A stretch of 7,471 bases of DNA, taken from positions 1 through 7,471 of the forward strand of contig JALULB010000316.1 of the NCBI GenBank assembly GCA_027041035.1. The letters are read 5' to 3'. The notes under the pieces were generated by a model that worked only from the letters and a program-made list of their open reading frames with translations, was not told where the DNA came from and made no database searches. The position numbers and the translations under genes were made by a program. The DNA is from Sedimenticola sp. GTDB lineage: Bacteria > Pseudomonadota > Gammaproteobacteria > Chromatiales > Chromatiaceae. Shown here piece by piece: positions 1 through 7,048 of this stretch (position 1 is its first letter; each line of letters opens with the position of its first letter).

Positions 1-342
1 GTCGTCGGCACGCACGAAACGCGGCGTGCAGGCAATCCCGAAAAACGCCGCGACACGCTCCGGGGCGGCCTCGGCGGCGAGTAGCGCGATCACTCCGCCA
101 AGCGACCAGCCGACCCACGCGGCTTGCGCCGGCGCGGCGGCGAGACAGGCCGCCGCCCAGTCGCCGGCGCGCTCGGAATCCGGCGGCGGACTGCGCCCGT
201 GACCCGGCAACTCGATCATATGCACCCGCCAACGCGTTGCCAGCACATTGCCGAAACCGGCCCACACCGCGTTGTTCATTCCCCAGCCGTGCAGCAGCAC
301 CAGATCCGGCCCGTCGCCAAGGGTCTCCACGTTCAGGCGCAT
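1..342 (-). CDS. bioH: Pimeloyl-[acyl-carrier protein] methyl ester esterase BioH, N-terminal part (cut by window edge)
   Basis: This is the N-terminal 114 residues of an alpha/beta hydrolase; the rest lies beyond the left edge. In biotin synthesis BioH removes the methyl ester from pimeloyl-ACP methyl ester in the cytosol, ending the pimelate-building stage. Visible hallmarks are LVLLHGWG at residues 14-21 (oxyanion-hole region), ELPGHGRS at 44-51, and the nucleophile elbow GWSLGG at 78-83 with Ser80 as catalytic serine. The catalytic Asp and His would lie outside the window. Family members are about 255 residues long. The ATG at 342 overlaps the end of bioF by 10 bases, so it is probably translationally coupled to it as the fourth gene of the operon. 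Other alpha/beta hydrolases share this fold, but the Trp-containing WSLGG elbow and the position behind bioF make BioH by far the best call. Confidence 0.93.
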   Translation of the reverse strand, partial: MRLNVETLGDGPDLVLLHGWGMNNAVWAGFGNVLATRWRVHMIELPGHGRSPPPDSERAGDWAAACLAAAPAQAAWVGWSLGGVIALLAAEAAPERVAAFFGIACTPRFVRADD

Positions 343-1487
343 CTCACTGCCTCGGCCAGCGCATCCAGCAGACGATCGACCTGGTCCTCGCGGTGCATCG
401 CCGAGAAGGTCACGCGCAGGCGCGCCGAACCCTCGGCGACGGTTGGCGGACGCATCGCGCCGACCAGTATGCCTCGCCGGCGCAGCGATTCGCTCCAGCG
501 CATCGCACGTTCGGCGCCGCCGGCGATGAGCGGCTGGATCGGCGTCGCGGAATCCATCAACGGCAGGCCGAGTTGCCCGGCCCCGGCGCGGAAGCGGGCG
601 ACCAGCTCGCGCAGGCGTTCGCGACGCCAATCCTCGTTCCGCGCCACCTTCAATGCCGCCAGTGTTGCCGCCGCCAGCGCCGGCGGCTGGGCCGTCGTAT
701 AGATATAAGTGCGCGCCCGCTGGATCAGGGTTTCGATCAGCGCCTCGTCAGCCGCGACGAAGGCGCCTGCCACGCCCAGCGCCTTGCCGAGCGTCGCCAT
801 CAGGATCGGTACGTCATCCACGCCCAGGCCGGCGGCCGCGACGCTGCCCCGCCCTTGCGGCCCGAGCACGCCGAAACCGTGGGCGTCGTCGACCATCAAC
901 CAGGCCGCGCTCGTCCTCGCCAACGCCGCCATCTCGGCCAAGGGCGCGACATCGCCATCCATGCTGAACACGCCGTCGCTGGCGATCAGGCACTCGCCTT
1001 CCGCGTCGGCGAGCTGGCGTTCCAGCGCCGCCATGTCGCGATGCGCGTGGCGCTTCAGGCGCGCGCCACTCAGACGCGCCGCGTCGAGCAGCGAGGCATG
1101 ATTCAGGCGATCCTGCAAAACCGTGTCGCCACGCCCGCACAGCGCGCCGACGACACCCAGGTTCGCCATATAGCCGGTGGAGAACAACAACGCGCGCGGA
1201 CGCCCGGTGAAATCGGCCAGCGCCTCTTCCAGTGCGTGATGGACGCGCATATGGCCGTTCACCAGATGCGCCGCGCCGGCGCCGACACCCCATTCCGTCG
1301 CCGCGCGGCGAAACGCCTCGATGACGCCTGGATGCGCCGCCAGACCGAGGTAGTCGTTGCTGGTGAAACACAGCAGTCGCTCGCCATCGACAACCATCTC
1401 CGGCTGCTGTCGCGAGTCGGCCACCCGCCGGCGCCGATACAAGCCGGCCTCGCGGCGCTTGTCCAGCGCGGCGCCCAGATCACGCAT
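333..1487 (-). CDS. bioF: 8-amino-7-oxononanoate synthase BioF
   Basis: A complete 384-residue pyridoxal-phosphate enzyme that condenses pimeloyl-ACP (or -CoA) with L-alanine to give 8-amino-7-oxononanoate, the first step of biotin ring assembly. It belongs to the alpha-oxoamine synthase family and is close to the family's usual length. Seen in the sequence: [10 protein letters not shown] at 41-50, [10 protein letters not shown] at 102-111, LNHASLLDA at 128-136, GVFSMDGD at 172-179, [11 protein letters not shown] at 199-209 (Asp200 and His203 contact the cofactor), and [11 protein letters not shown] from 231, where Lys235 should form the Schiff base with PLP. The start ATG shares one base with the bioB stop codon (TGATG), and its stop lies inside the bioH start region, so it depends on upstream translation. 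A long open frame runs antisense to it on the plus strand, but I regard that as a shadow. Confidence 0.97.
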   Translation of the reverse strand: MRDLGAALDKRREAGLYRRRRVADSRQQPEMVVDGERLLCFTSNDYLGLAAHPGVIEAFRRAATEWGVGAGAAHLVNGHMRVHHALEEALADFTGRPRALLFSTGYMANLGVVGALCGRGDTVLQDRLNHASLLDAARLSGARLKRHAHRDMAALERQLADAEGECLIASDGVFSMDGDVAPLAEMAALARTSAAWLMVDDAHGFGVLGPQGRGSVAAAGLGVDDVPILMATLGKALGVAGAFVAADEALIETLIQRARTYIYTTAQPPALAAATLAALKVARNEDWRRERLRELVARFRAGAGQLGLPLMDSATPIQPLIAGGAERAMRWSESLRRRGILVGAMRPPTVAEGSARLRVTFSAMHREDQVDRLLDALAEAVRCA

Positions 1488-2467
1488 CAGGCGGAACAGC
1501 AGGTCTTCTGTTCGACGGGGGTTTCATCGGGATGAATGCCAAGGCGGGCGAACAGTTGCCGATCGGCATGCTCCTCGACGTTATCGGTGGTCAGCAGGCG
1601 GTCGCCATAGAAGATCGAATTCGCCCCGGCGAGGAAGCACAGCGCCTGCATCTCGTCGCTCATGCCGCCGCGCCCGGCGGACAGGCGCACATAGCTGCGC
1701 GGCATCATCAGCCGCGCGACCGCGATCGCGCGCACGAATTCGATCGGATCGAGCTCGGCGGCATCCTGCAACGGTGTACCGGCCACCGGCACCAGCATGT
1801 TGATCGGCACCGATTGCGGGTGCTCCGGCAGATTCGCCAACTCACACAGCATGGAGGCACGATCGCCACGCGCCTCGCCCATGCCGAGGATGCCGCCGCT
1901 ACACACGTTGATACCGGCGGCGCGCACATGCGCGAGGGTTTCCAGGCGGTCTTCGAAGGTGCGCGTGGTGATCACCTCGCCATAGAACTCCGGCGAGGTA
2001 TCCAGGTTGTGATTGTAGTAGTCCAGCCCGGCATCGCGCAGGCGCCGCGCCTGTTGTTCGCCGAGCATCCCCAGGGTCACGCAGGTCTCCATGCCCTCGG
2101 CGCGCACCGCCTTGATCATCTCGATGACGTGCTCCAGGTTGGTATCGGTCGGATTACGCCACGCGGCGCCCATGCAGAAGCGCGAGGCGCCGTTCGCCTT
2201 CGCCTCGCGCGCCGCCTCGACGACCTCGTCCAGCGGCAGCAGTTTCTCGCGCTCCAGCTCGGTGTCGTGCTTCGCGCTCTGCGAGCAGTATCCGCAATCC
2301 TCCGGACAGGCACCGGTCTTGATGCTCAACAGGGTGCTGACCTGTACCGCGTTCGGGTCGAAATGCTCGCGGTGAACGCTTTGCGCGTCGAACAGCAGGT
2401 CATTGAAAGGCCGGTTCAGCATTTGCTCGACCTCGGCCCGCGTCCAGTCGTGTCTCAACTCATTCAT
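1487..2467 (-). CDS. bioB: Biotin synthase BioB
   Basis: A complete 326-residue radical SAM enzyme that inserts sulfur into dethiobiotin, the last step of biotin synthesis. The 4Fe-4S/SAM motif is CPEDCGYC, with Cys54, Cys58 and Cys61. Cys98, Cys129, Cys189 and Arg261 match the four ligands of the auxiliary 2Fe-2S cluster that serves as sulfur source (each numbered one higher than in E. coli). [12 protein letters not shown] at 151-162 is also typical of the family. I chose the ATG at 2467 because GGAG at 2475-2478 lies 7 bases upstream. An in-frame ATG at 2494 would add nine unrelated residues and lacks such a site. The start overlaps the stop of the upstream membrane protein by 8 bases (ATGAATGA), and the stop overlaps bioF by one base. 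It ends in an unusual KTCCSA tail whose cysteines are not known ligands. Confidence 0.98.
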   Translation of the reverse strand: MNELRHDWTRAEVEQMLNRPFNDLLFDAQSVHREHFDPNAVQVSTLLSIKTGACPEDCGYCSQSAKHDTELEREKLLPLDEVVEAAREAKANGASRFCMGAAWRNPTDTNLEHVIEMIKAVRAEGMETCVTLGMLGEQQARRLRDAGLDYYNHNLDTSPEFYGEVITTRTFEDRLETLAHVRAAGINVCSGGILGMGEARGDRASMLCELANLPEHPQSVPINMLVPVAGTPLQDAAELDPIEFVRAIAVARLMMPRSYVRLSAGRGGMSDEMQALCFLAGANSIFYGDRLLTTDNVEEHADRQLFARLGIHPDETPVEQKTCCSA

Positions 2468-2846
2468 GCAGCGTCTCCGATTTGATGACGACATCCTCCC
2501 AGCTATCGCGGTTGATGCGCCGGATATCGATGATCGACCAGGGAATCAGCACCGCCGCGAACACCGCCCAGGTAATCAGGTAATAGATCAGCCCCTTGCC
2601 GGGGAAGAAGGTCGCCACCGGAATCAGCAGGCCGAACAGTGCGTACAGGCGATAAGCCGCCTGCTGGGTGTAATGGCCGACCTTCTCGTTCGGGTGATGA
2701 CGGTTCATCGCGTACACCAACATCGACAGGCCCATCCACAACATGCCCAACGGCGGCAACAGTATCGCGACGATATTGCCGTAGTTGAACAGCTTGGCGG
2801 TGGCCTTCGCCGACTCGCCGGTAACGATCTTGGTTGTTTCGCTCAC
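2460..2846 (-). CDS. Unrecognised small membrane protein, first gene of the biotin operon
   Basis: A 128-residue protein I cannot assign to a named family. A short polar N-terminus (1-20) is followed by three likely membrane segments at about 23-47, 67-81 and 86-106, then a charged tail ending around [14 protein letters not shown]. Between the first two segments is a polar, His-rich loop, [19 protein letters not shown] (48-66), the likeliest functional patch. No signal peptide cleavage site is evident. I chose the GTG at 2846: the open frame extends to 2906 (also GTG), but that codon lies upstream of the predicted transcription start near 2879. The Shine-Dalgarno match (GGCGG, about 9 bases upstream) is weak. 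It is the first gene after the BirA operator and overlaps bioB by 8 bases, so it is probably co-regulated with biotin synthesis. A role in biotin or precursor movement, or in supporting the pathway at the membrane, is inference only. It is real by context and hydrophobic pattern; the function is unknown. Confidence 0.8.
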   Translation of the reverse strand: MSETTKIVTGESAKATAKLFNYGNIVAILLPPLGMLWMGLSMLVYAMNRHHPNEKVGHYTQQAAYRLYALFGLLIPVATFFPGKGLIYYLITWAVFAAVLIPWSIIDIRRINRDSWEDVVIKSETLHE

Positions 2847-2885
2847 GCTTTCGATCCGCCCTGCCTGGAGAAGCCCAAGGCGGCG

Positions 2886-2913
2886 ACTATATCCGCTCAC
2901 GACCACCTGTCAA
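2886..2913 (-). promoter_or_regulatory. Sigma-70 promoter of the biotin operon
   Basis: On the minus strand a perfect -35 box TTGACA (2913-2908) is followed after 16 bases by TATAGT (2891-2886), five of six to consensus. Transcription would begin near 2879, leaving a leader of about 32 bases before the GTG at 2846. The -35 box is part of the left arm of the BirA-type operator, so repressor binding would block RNA polymerase directly. Confidence 0.82.
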
Positions 2914-2942
2914 CCTTGGAGTCCAAAACGGTTTACAGGTGG
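2903..2942. promoter_or_regulatory. BirA-type biotin operator
   Basis: The left arm CCACCTGTCAACC (2903-2915) and right arm GGTTTACAGGTGG (2930-2942) are inverted repeats matching at 12 of 13 positions, separated by 14 bases. The cores CTGTCAACC and GGTTTACAG closely fit the known proteobacterial BirA operator (TTGTAAACC, 14-16 bases, GGTTTACAA). In that system biotinyl-AMP-loaded BirA dimers repress the bio genes. The site overlaps the -35 box of the promoter for the membrane protein-bioB-bioF-bioH operon. The birA gene itself is not in the window. Confidence 0.9.
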
Positions 2943-2983
2943 CTGAATATTGTACAGCTCAATTGTCTTGAATTCCGATCCTC

Positions 2984-3060
2984 GGAGCCTGTCGGGTTAT
3001 GGGGGGTCGTCGCGAGGAGGTGGGAGAGCGAGGCCAAATGTTCCCGATACTAAGGCGCAT
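2984..3060 (+). repeat. Single arm (half copy) of the palindromic repeat found complete at 7049-7210
   Basis: These 77 bases align without gaps to 7049-7125, with about eight differences by eye. Similarity starts at GGAGCCTGTCGG and ends at GGCGCAT, just short of the centre of symmetry of the full element. The second arm is missing: the sequence runs directly into the stop codon of the antiporter gene at 3062-3064. The rest of this spacer (2943-2983) shows no gene and no convincing terminator for the antiporter transcript. Confidence 0.85.
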
Positions 3061-3061
3061 T

Positions 3062-4237
3062 TCAGCCATGCACGACCAACAGGTAGATCACCAGCAGGAA
3101 TATCGCCACCATGGTGCTGGTCTCCACCCAGTTGACCTTGCCGTCATCCTGTACCGCCTTCCACAGTATCAGCATGGACGGAAAACCCAGCAGGATCGCG
3201 CTGGTGGTATGCAGATCGATCGGAATCACGCCATTGGCATTGTCCACTGCGGGAATCACCCCGAGCTGAGTGAAGAGCGCCAACAGGATCATCGCCGCCG
3301 GCAACACCAGAAACGGCACCTGGGTGATGGCGCCGGAGGCATTCGCCATCGCGATGCTGTATTTCCCCTGGAAGTGCGCGGTGCCGATCATCACAAAGGC
3401 GCCGGCAGCCGAGAACAGGCTCAGGATGACCGCGCCGAACATCTCCGAATAGCCGGCCGCGGCAAGTTTCTCGACCAGTATCCCGGCGAATTCACCCACC
3501 GCCTCGCCACCGATGATCGAAACCAGCAGACCCACCACGCCGAATGCCAGGATGGTCGTCATCGACAGCCCCGCTTCATGCCGCCGTACCTCCAGGGGCA
3601 CGTCCTCCTCGGATTCCGGCCGGTGCGTCCCGGAAAAACGCTTGATCAGCCGCGTGATGGCCACCACCTGAATCGCCAGCAACACCGCGCCGAAGACATA
3701 CAGATCGGTGGTATTCAACGATACGTTCACGCCGCCACGCACCTCGAAGGCCTTCATCAGCAGCATGATCATGCCGAGACTGAAGAATACCCCGGCCGCC
3801 GCCGCGTACAGATCCGTGCTCAAGCCGACCAGCGGCTTCGGCAACTGCGCGTTGCCCTCCACATCCCTGGGCAACGCGCCGGAATACAGGCCGAATGCCG
3901 CGGCCCCCACATGCAGGGTCAGCACCGTGACGATAAAGCCGACCCGGGGTGTCGCGACCAGCACGAAGCCGAGCATCACCAACTCCGGAATATTGCTCGA
4001 CAGACCCGCCATCGTACCCGCGACAAAGGCATTCATCTTCTTGCGTCTGGCGTAGCCATCGACCGCCTTGATCATCATCTCGGACGATGCGAACACCACC
4101 ATCAGACCACCGACACCCAGGATGATGGCGTGCGACCACCCGACGGGTCGAATAAGAAAACTGGCAATGCCGACCAACGCGAGACCGCTGAGCAGCAGCC
4201 ACAGCCATTGACGACCTTCATGTGAATCCGTGGACAT
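3062..4237 (-). CDS. Cation antiporter of the Na+/Ca2+ exchanger (CaCA) superfamily
   Basis: A 391-residue inner-membrane protein with about ten hydrophobic segments. Two exchanger-type halves are separated by a charged cytosolic linker (roughly 200-222, THRPESEEDVPLEVRRHE). The alpha-1 repeat is visible as AGTMAGLSSNIPELV at 73-87, with Pro84-Glu85. The alpha-2 repeat around 295-312 reads NASGAITQVPFLV, where the position matching Glu85 is a phenylalanine. In the superfamily these repeats face each other and form the ion site, usually exchanging Ca2+ for Na+ or H+; the substrate here is not certain. The ATG at 4237 has AAGG 7 bases upstream. It is divergent from comF, and its 3' end abuts a half copy of the window's repeat. 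There is no clear terminator between it and the biotin promoter, so some readthrough is possible. Confidence 0.8.
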   Translation of the reverse strand: MSTDSHEGRQWLWLLLSGLALVGIASFLIRPVGWSHAIILGVGGLMVVFASSEMMIKAVDGYARRKKMNAFVAGTMAGLSSNIPELVMLGFVLVATPRVGFIVTVLTLHVGAAAFGLYSGALPRDVEGNAQLPKPLVGLSTDLYAAAAGVFFSLGMIMLLMKAFEVRGGVNVSLNTTDLYVFGAVLLAIQVVAITRLIKRFSGTHRPESEEDVPLEVRRHEAGLSMTTILAFGVVGLLVSIIGGEAVGEFAGILVEKLAAAGYSEMFGAVILSLFSAAGAFVMIGTAHFQGKYSIAMANASGAITQVPFLVLPAAMILLALFTQLGVIPAVDNANGVIPIDLHTTSAILLGFPSMLILWKAVQDDGKVNWVETSTMVAIFLLVIYLLVVHG

Positions 4238-4258
4238 GGAGAAACCTTGCTGTCTAAG

Positions 4259-4285
4259 GCTGTCCGCTCAGCGAGGCGGAACAGC
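4259..4285 (-). other. Stem-loop in the antiporter 5' leader
   Basis: On the minus strand GCTGTTCCGC pairs with GCGGACAGC (one bulged T) around an eight-base loop, ending 21 bases before the antiporter start codon. It is not followed by a T-run, so it does not look like an intrinsic terminator. It may affect translation or message stability. No known riboswitch is recognised. Confidence 0.4.
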
Positions 4286-4355
4286 GGAAAGTGATTTGGG
4301 CTCGCACACCTCAACCCACCCGAAAAAACGATAAATGCTCGTGATGCTCGCGCAG

Positions 4356-4375
4356 TATAATGATTTCACGAGGAA
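4356..4375 (+). promoter_or_regulatory. comF -10 box and ribosome binding site
   Basis: A perfect TATAAT lies at 4356-4361, although no good -35 hexamer is seen 16-18 bases upstream. Transcription would start near 4368. GAGGAA at 4370-4375 sits 8 bases before the ATG at 4384. This rules out the in-frame ATG at 4360, which overlaps the -10 box itself. On the minus strand TATACT (4359-4354) overlaps the same bases and could serve the divergent antiporter gene, but it too lacks a -35 match. Confidence 0.6.
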
Positions 4376-4383
4376 TTTTCTGG

Positions 4384-5118
4384 ATGCGTTGCGTATCCGC
4401 GATGACGGGAACCCGACAGATGCCGCGCGCTTGGCCATACCTCCTCAAAACCCTCTACCCGGCAAGCTGTGTCCTGTGCCGCGCCCCGGGGCGCGATGCC
4501 GACACCGGCCTGTGCCCGGGCTGCCTGGAGGATCTGCCGCGTAACCGGATCGCCTGCCGGCGCTGCGCGATCCCGATCGGCGCGGGACACACGCTGTGCG
4601 CCCGCTGCCGGCGGCAGCCGCCAGCATTCGACGCGACGCTCGCGCCCTGGCTGTACCAGGGATCGATGATCCATCTGATTCACCGCCTGAAGAGCCTCGG
4701 CCAGCAGCCGTATGCGCGTCTGCTCGGCCGACTGTTGGCGGAACGGCTTGCCGATCGAGCGACGCCCCGACCCGAGCTGATCCTGCCGGTGCCCGCGCAC
4801 CGACTGCGTCTGCGCGAACGCGGTTTCAATCCGGCGGTGGAGATCGCCCGCGCGCTGTCGCACGCCAACGGCGTGCCAATGCGCGTGGATCTATTGAAAA
4901 AGGTGCGGGTCACCGAGCATCAGTCCGCGTTGCCCCGCGAACAGCGCCTGAGGAATCTGCGCAACGCGTTTTCACTGAACGGAGAGATCCCGGCGCGGCA
5001 TGTCGTGCTGCTGGACGACGTGATCACCACCGGCGCGACCACCCGGGAGCTGGCCCGGCTGTTGAAACGCCACGGCATCGCACGGGTGGATGTCTGGGCG
5101 GTGGCGCGAACACCGTAG
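4384..5118 (+). CDS. comF: ComF family protein (double zinc ribbon plus phosphoribosyltransferase fold)
   Basis: A complete 244-residue protein. The N-terminus carries four CxxC pairs at Cys29/32, 44/47, 58/61 and 72/75, typical of the double zinc ribbon of ComF/GntX proteins. The C-terminal half is a type I phosphoribosyltransferase fold, with the PRPP-binding signature VVLLDDVITTGAT at 207-219 and the conserved PVPAHRLRLRERGFN segment before it. In naturally competent bacteria ComF acts in the cytosol on incoming single-stranded DNA. In many gammaproteobacteria the gene sits beside biotin genes without proven competence, so the exact role here is open. The start at 4384 is set by the GAGGAA site and the -10 box upstream; the later in-frame ATGs at 4402 and 4420 lack comparable sites. 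It converges on rssA with a 30-base gap holding no clear terminator. Confidence 0.93.
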   Translation: MRCVSAMTGTRQMPRAWPYLLKTLYPASCVLCRAPGRDADTGLCPGCLEDLPRNRIACRRCAIPIGAGHTLCARCRRQPPAFDATLAPWLYQGSMIHLIHRLKSLGQQPYARLLGRLLAERLADRATPRPELILPVPAHRLRLRERGFNPAVEIARALSHANGVPMRVDLLKKVRVTEHQSALPREQRLRNLRNAFSLNGEIPARHVVLLDDVITTGATTRELARLLKRHGIARVDVWAVARTP

Positions 5119-5148
5119 TCCGTCATCGGAATCCATTCCATGCCGCGC

Positions 5149-6069
5149 TCAGCGGACCATCGCGCCGCGCATGACATGCTCGATCTCGGATTGCAGGCGG
5201 ATCACGCAATCCATGCCCTCGGCGATGGCCTCGTCGGCGCGATAGAACTCCATCAAGGCGATATGCGCCAGTTTCGGCGACAGCAGGATGTCGGGTGGAT
5301 CACCCGCCAGGCGGCTGCGGGTGATACGATCCTGGGTGATATTGATCGAGCCGGAGATCGCCTCGAACAGGCTGGGTGGCTCTTCCTTGTTGTCCGGCGG
5401 ACCGAACAAGTTCTGCGAATAGGTGCTGACGGTGCGGCGAAACGAGGCGAACATGCCCTCGTCCTCGCTTGCGTCCGGCGCGCGCGCGACGAAATGCTTG
5501 CCCACCACGTCGCCATTCAGGTTCACCGCGATGACGATATCCGCGCCCAGCGCGCGGCACAGAGAGACCGGCACCGGGTTTACCAGGCCGCCGTCCACCA
5601 ACCAACGGCCCTGGTACTGGATCGGCGGGAACAGGCCGGGCAGCCCCATCGACGCCCACACCGCTTCGAGTACCTTCTCCTCGGTGAACCAGACCTCCTT
5701 GCCGGTGACCAGGTCCGTGGAAACCGTGGCGAAGGTCTTCTCCAGGTCGCGGAAACGCATTTCGCTGTCACACACGTACTTGTCGAAGAAGCGTTGCAGG
5801 CGCGGCTGGTCGATGAAGCCGTTCAGCGACAGATTGACATCGATGAAGCGCGCCAACCCGGTACGATTCAACGAGCGCACCCAGCCTTCGAACAACGCGA
5901 GATTACCCGCCGCGTAGGCCGCGCCGACCACGCCGCCGACCGAGCAGCCGCAGACGATATCCGGCTCCACGCCGATACCGGCCAGCGCCTTGATGATGCC
6001 GATATGCGCCCAGCCGCGCGACGAGCCGCTGCCAAGAGCGATACCGATACGGGGTCTGCGTTTCTTCAT
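5149..6069 (-). CDS. rssA: Patatin-like phospholipase/esterase, RssA family
   Basis: A 306-residue member of the bacterial patatin-like family, close in layout to E. coli RssA (YchK), a predicted serine hydrolase of unknown substrate. The glycine-rich oxyanion motif GSGSSRGWAH is at 13-22, the nucleophile elbow GCSVGG at 41-46 with Ser43, and the dyad aspartate in VDGGLVNPVP at 158-167 with Asp159. The dyad therefore looks intact. There is no signal peptide, which suggests a cytosolic or membrane-surface enzyme. The C-terminal third (after about 185) is less conserved and contains ITQDRITRSRLAGDPPDILLSP, typical of this group. I chose the ATG at 6069, which has a GGAAGAG site at 6076-6082; the open frame extends to 6153 but would overlap eamA with unrelated residues. 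It follows eamA after 46 bases and is probably co-transcribed with it. Confidence 0.88.
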   Translation of the reverse strand: MKKRRPRIGIALGSGSSRGWAHIGIIKALAGIGVEPDIVCGCSVGGVVGAAYAAGNLALFEGWVRSLNRTGLARFIDVNLSLNGFIDQPRLQRFFDKYVCDSEMRFRDLEKTFATVSTDLVTGKEVWFTEEKVLEAVWASMGLPGLFPPIQYQGRWLVDGGLVNPVPVSLCRALGADIVIAVNLNGDVVGKHFVARAPDASEDEGMFASFRRTVSTYSQNLFGPPDNKEEPPSLFEAISGSINITQDRITRSRLAGDPPDILLSPKLAHIALMEFYRADEAIAEGMDCVIRLQSEIEHVMRGAMVR

Positions 6070-6115
6070 GGCATACTCTTCCAACCCGTGAATTTTCTGG
6101 ACTGAGTCATACTCG

Positions 6116-7024
6116 TCAACGCGGCTCCTCGACCGACAGCGGCGCGACGCCAAAACCCGCGCGCCGGCGCGCGCCCCACTCGAACAACCCGAGGCCGGAC
6201 AGAATCAACAGCGTCCCCGCGATCACACTGGGACCCACCGACTCCCCGTTCAGCACATGCCCCAGCCACAGGGCGTTTACCGGCGTGATCAGTGTCAACA
6301 GGGCAACCCGCGTCGCGCTGACATGCCGGAGTACATAATAGAACATCGCGAAGCCCAGCACCGAACCGACCACGCCCAGATAGACGATGGAAGCGCCGCC
6401 GCGCGGCGACACGGCCGCCGGCCAGTGCGCATCGCTGAGAAACCAGGTCAGCAGATACAATGGTACCGCCACCAACAGGCCACCGGTGGTAATCACCAGG
6501 CCATTCGCCTGATAACCTATGCGCTTCACCAAGACCGTGCTCAGCGAATGCAGAACGACCGAGGTGAACACACCGGCGACGCCCAGCCAGGCCATCTCAG
6601 AGACATGCCAGCCAGTGGAGAAAATCACCGCCAGACCGATCAGCCCAAGGCCCATGCCGAGCAGCTTCAACGGCGTCAGGGCGCGCTCGCCGAGCCACAG
6701 GGTCGCCATCACCCCGGTGATCACCGGGGTCAGACCGAAGATCACTGAGATCCAGCCGGACGGGATGAACTGCGCACTCCAGTAAACGATCAACATCGCC
6801 GCGTAGATACCGATGCCGGCCGCCAGATAGGTCTGCCAGGCACGCTTGTGCCAGGCCATCGGCAGTCGCAGCAGCGCGACCAGCGCCAGTGCCAGCATCA
6901 CGCCAATCACCATGCGCGCGGTGACTCCGAACAGGAAGCCACTGCCCTGCCCGCTCCATTGGATCGCCAACGGCGTTGTCGTCCAGATCAGTATCACGCC
7001 CAGATAGGCGGCCGGCACCGACAT
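6116..7024 (-). CDS. EamA/DMT-family transporter
   Basis: A 302-residue integral membrane protein with the ten-segment, two-domain (tandem EamA) pattern of the drug/metabolite transporter superfamily. The first half ends around VMATLWLGERALTPLKLLGMGLG-type sequence (conserved GE before the fifth helix). The second half repeats this with ITPVNALWLGHVLNGESVGPS near 255-275. The likely role is export of a small metabolite across the inner membrane; the substrate cannot be read from sequence. The ATG at 7024 is supported by AGGAG (7036-7032) 7 bases upstream. The frame stays open to 7102, but that extension falls in a repeat element and would add no membrane segment. The basic tail (EWGARRRAGFG) fits a cytosolic C-terminus. 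rssA follows 46 bases downstream. Its native promoter is not obvious because the palindromic element sits 24 bases before the start codon. Confidence 0.9.
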   Translation of the reverse strand: MSVPAAYLGVILIWTTTPLAIQWSGQGSGFLFGVTARMVIGVMLALALVALLRLPMAWHKRAWQTYLAAGIGIYAAMLIVYWSAQFIPSGWISVIFGLTPVITGVMATLWLGERALTPLKLLGMGLGLIGLAVIFSTGWHVSEMAWLGVAGVFTSVVLHSLSTVLVKRIGYQANGLVITTGGLLVAVPLYLLTWFLSDAHWPAAVSPRGGASIVYLGVVGSVLGFAMFYYVLRHVSATRVALLTLITPVNALWLGHVLNGESVGPSVIAGTLLILSGLGLFEWGARRRAGFGVAPLSVEEPR

Positions 7025-7048
7025 CTTCTTTCTCCTGTAAAATAACCC

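Noticed and set aside
237..1535. A 432-codon open frame on the plus strand antisense to bioF
   Set aside because: It mirrors the bioF reading frame in GC-rich sequence, is low-complexity and rich in Arg, His and Gln, shows no family motif and has no ribosome binding site. BioF is certain on the other strand.
1532..2485. A 317-codon plus-strand open frame antisense to bioB
   Set aside because: It has the same shadow pattern, with high Arg/His/Gln content and no recognisable domain, while the minus strand has every biotin synthase ligand.
2847..2906. Longer start for the small membrane protein at GTG 2906
   Set aside because: It would begin between the -35 and -10 boxes, upstream of the predicted transcription start near 2879.
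2965..3060. Intrinsic terminator for the antiporter transcript in the spacer before the bio promoter
   Set aside because: A single repeat arm cannot form the long stem of the full element, and no GC stem followed by a T-run was found on the minus strand.
2999..4225. A 408-codon plus-strand open frame antisense to the antiporter
   Set aside because: Very rich in His, Gln and Arg, which is what the complement of hydrophobic codons produces. It also begins inside the repeat arm.
5119..5148. GGAATCCATTCC as a terminator between convergent comF and rssA
   Set aside because: The stem is only five pairs with a two-base loop and has no T-run on either strand.
5140..6105. A 321-codon plus-strand open frame antisense to rssA
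   Set aside because: No motif is seen, and it covers a gene with an intact patatin catalytic dyad.
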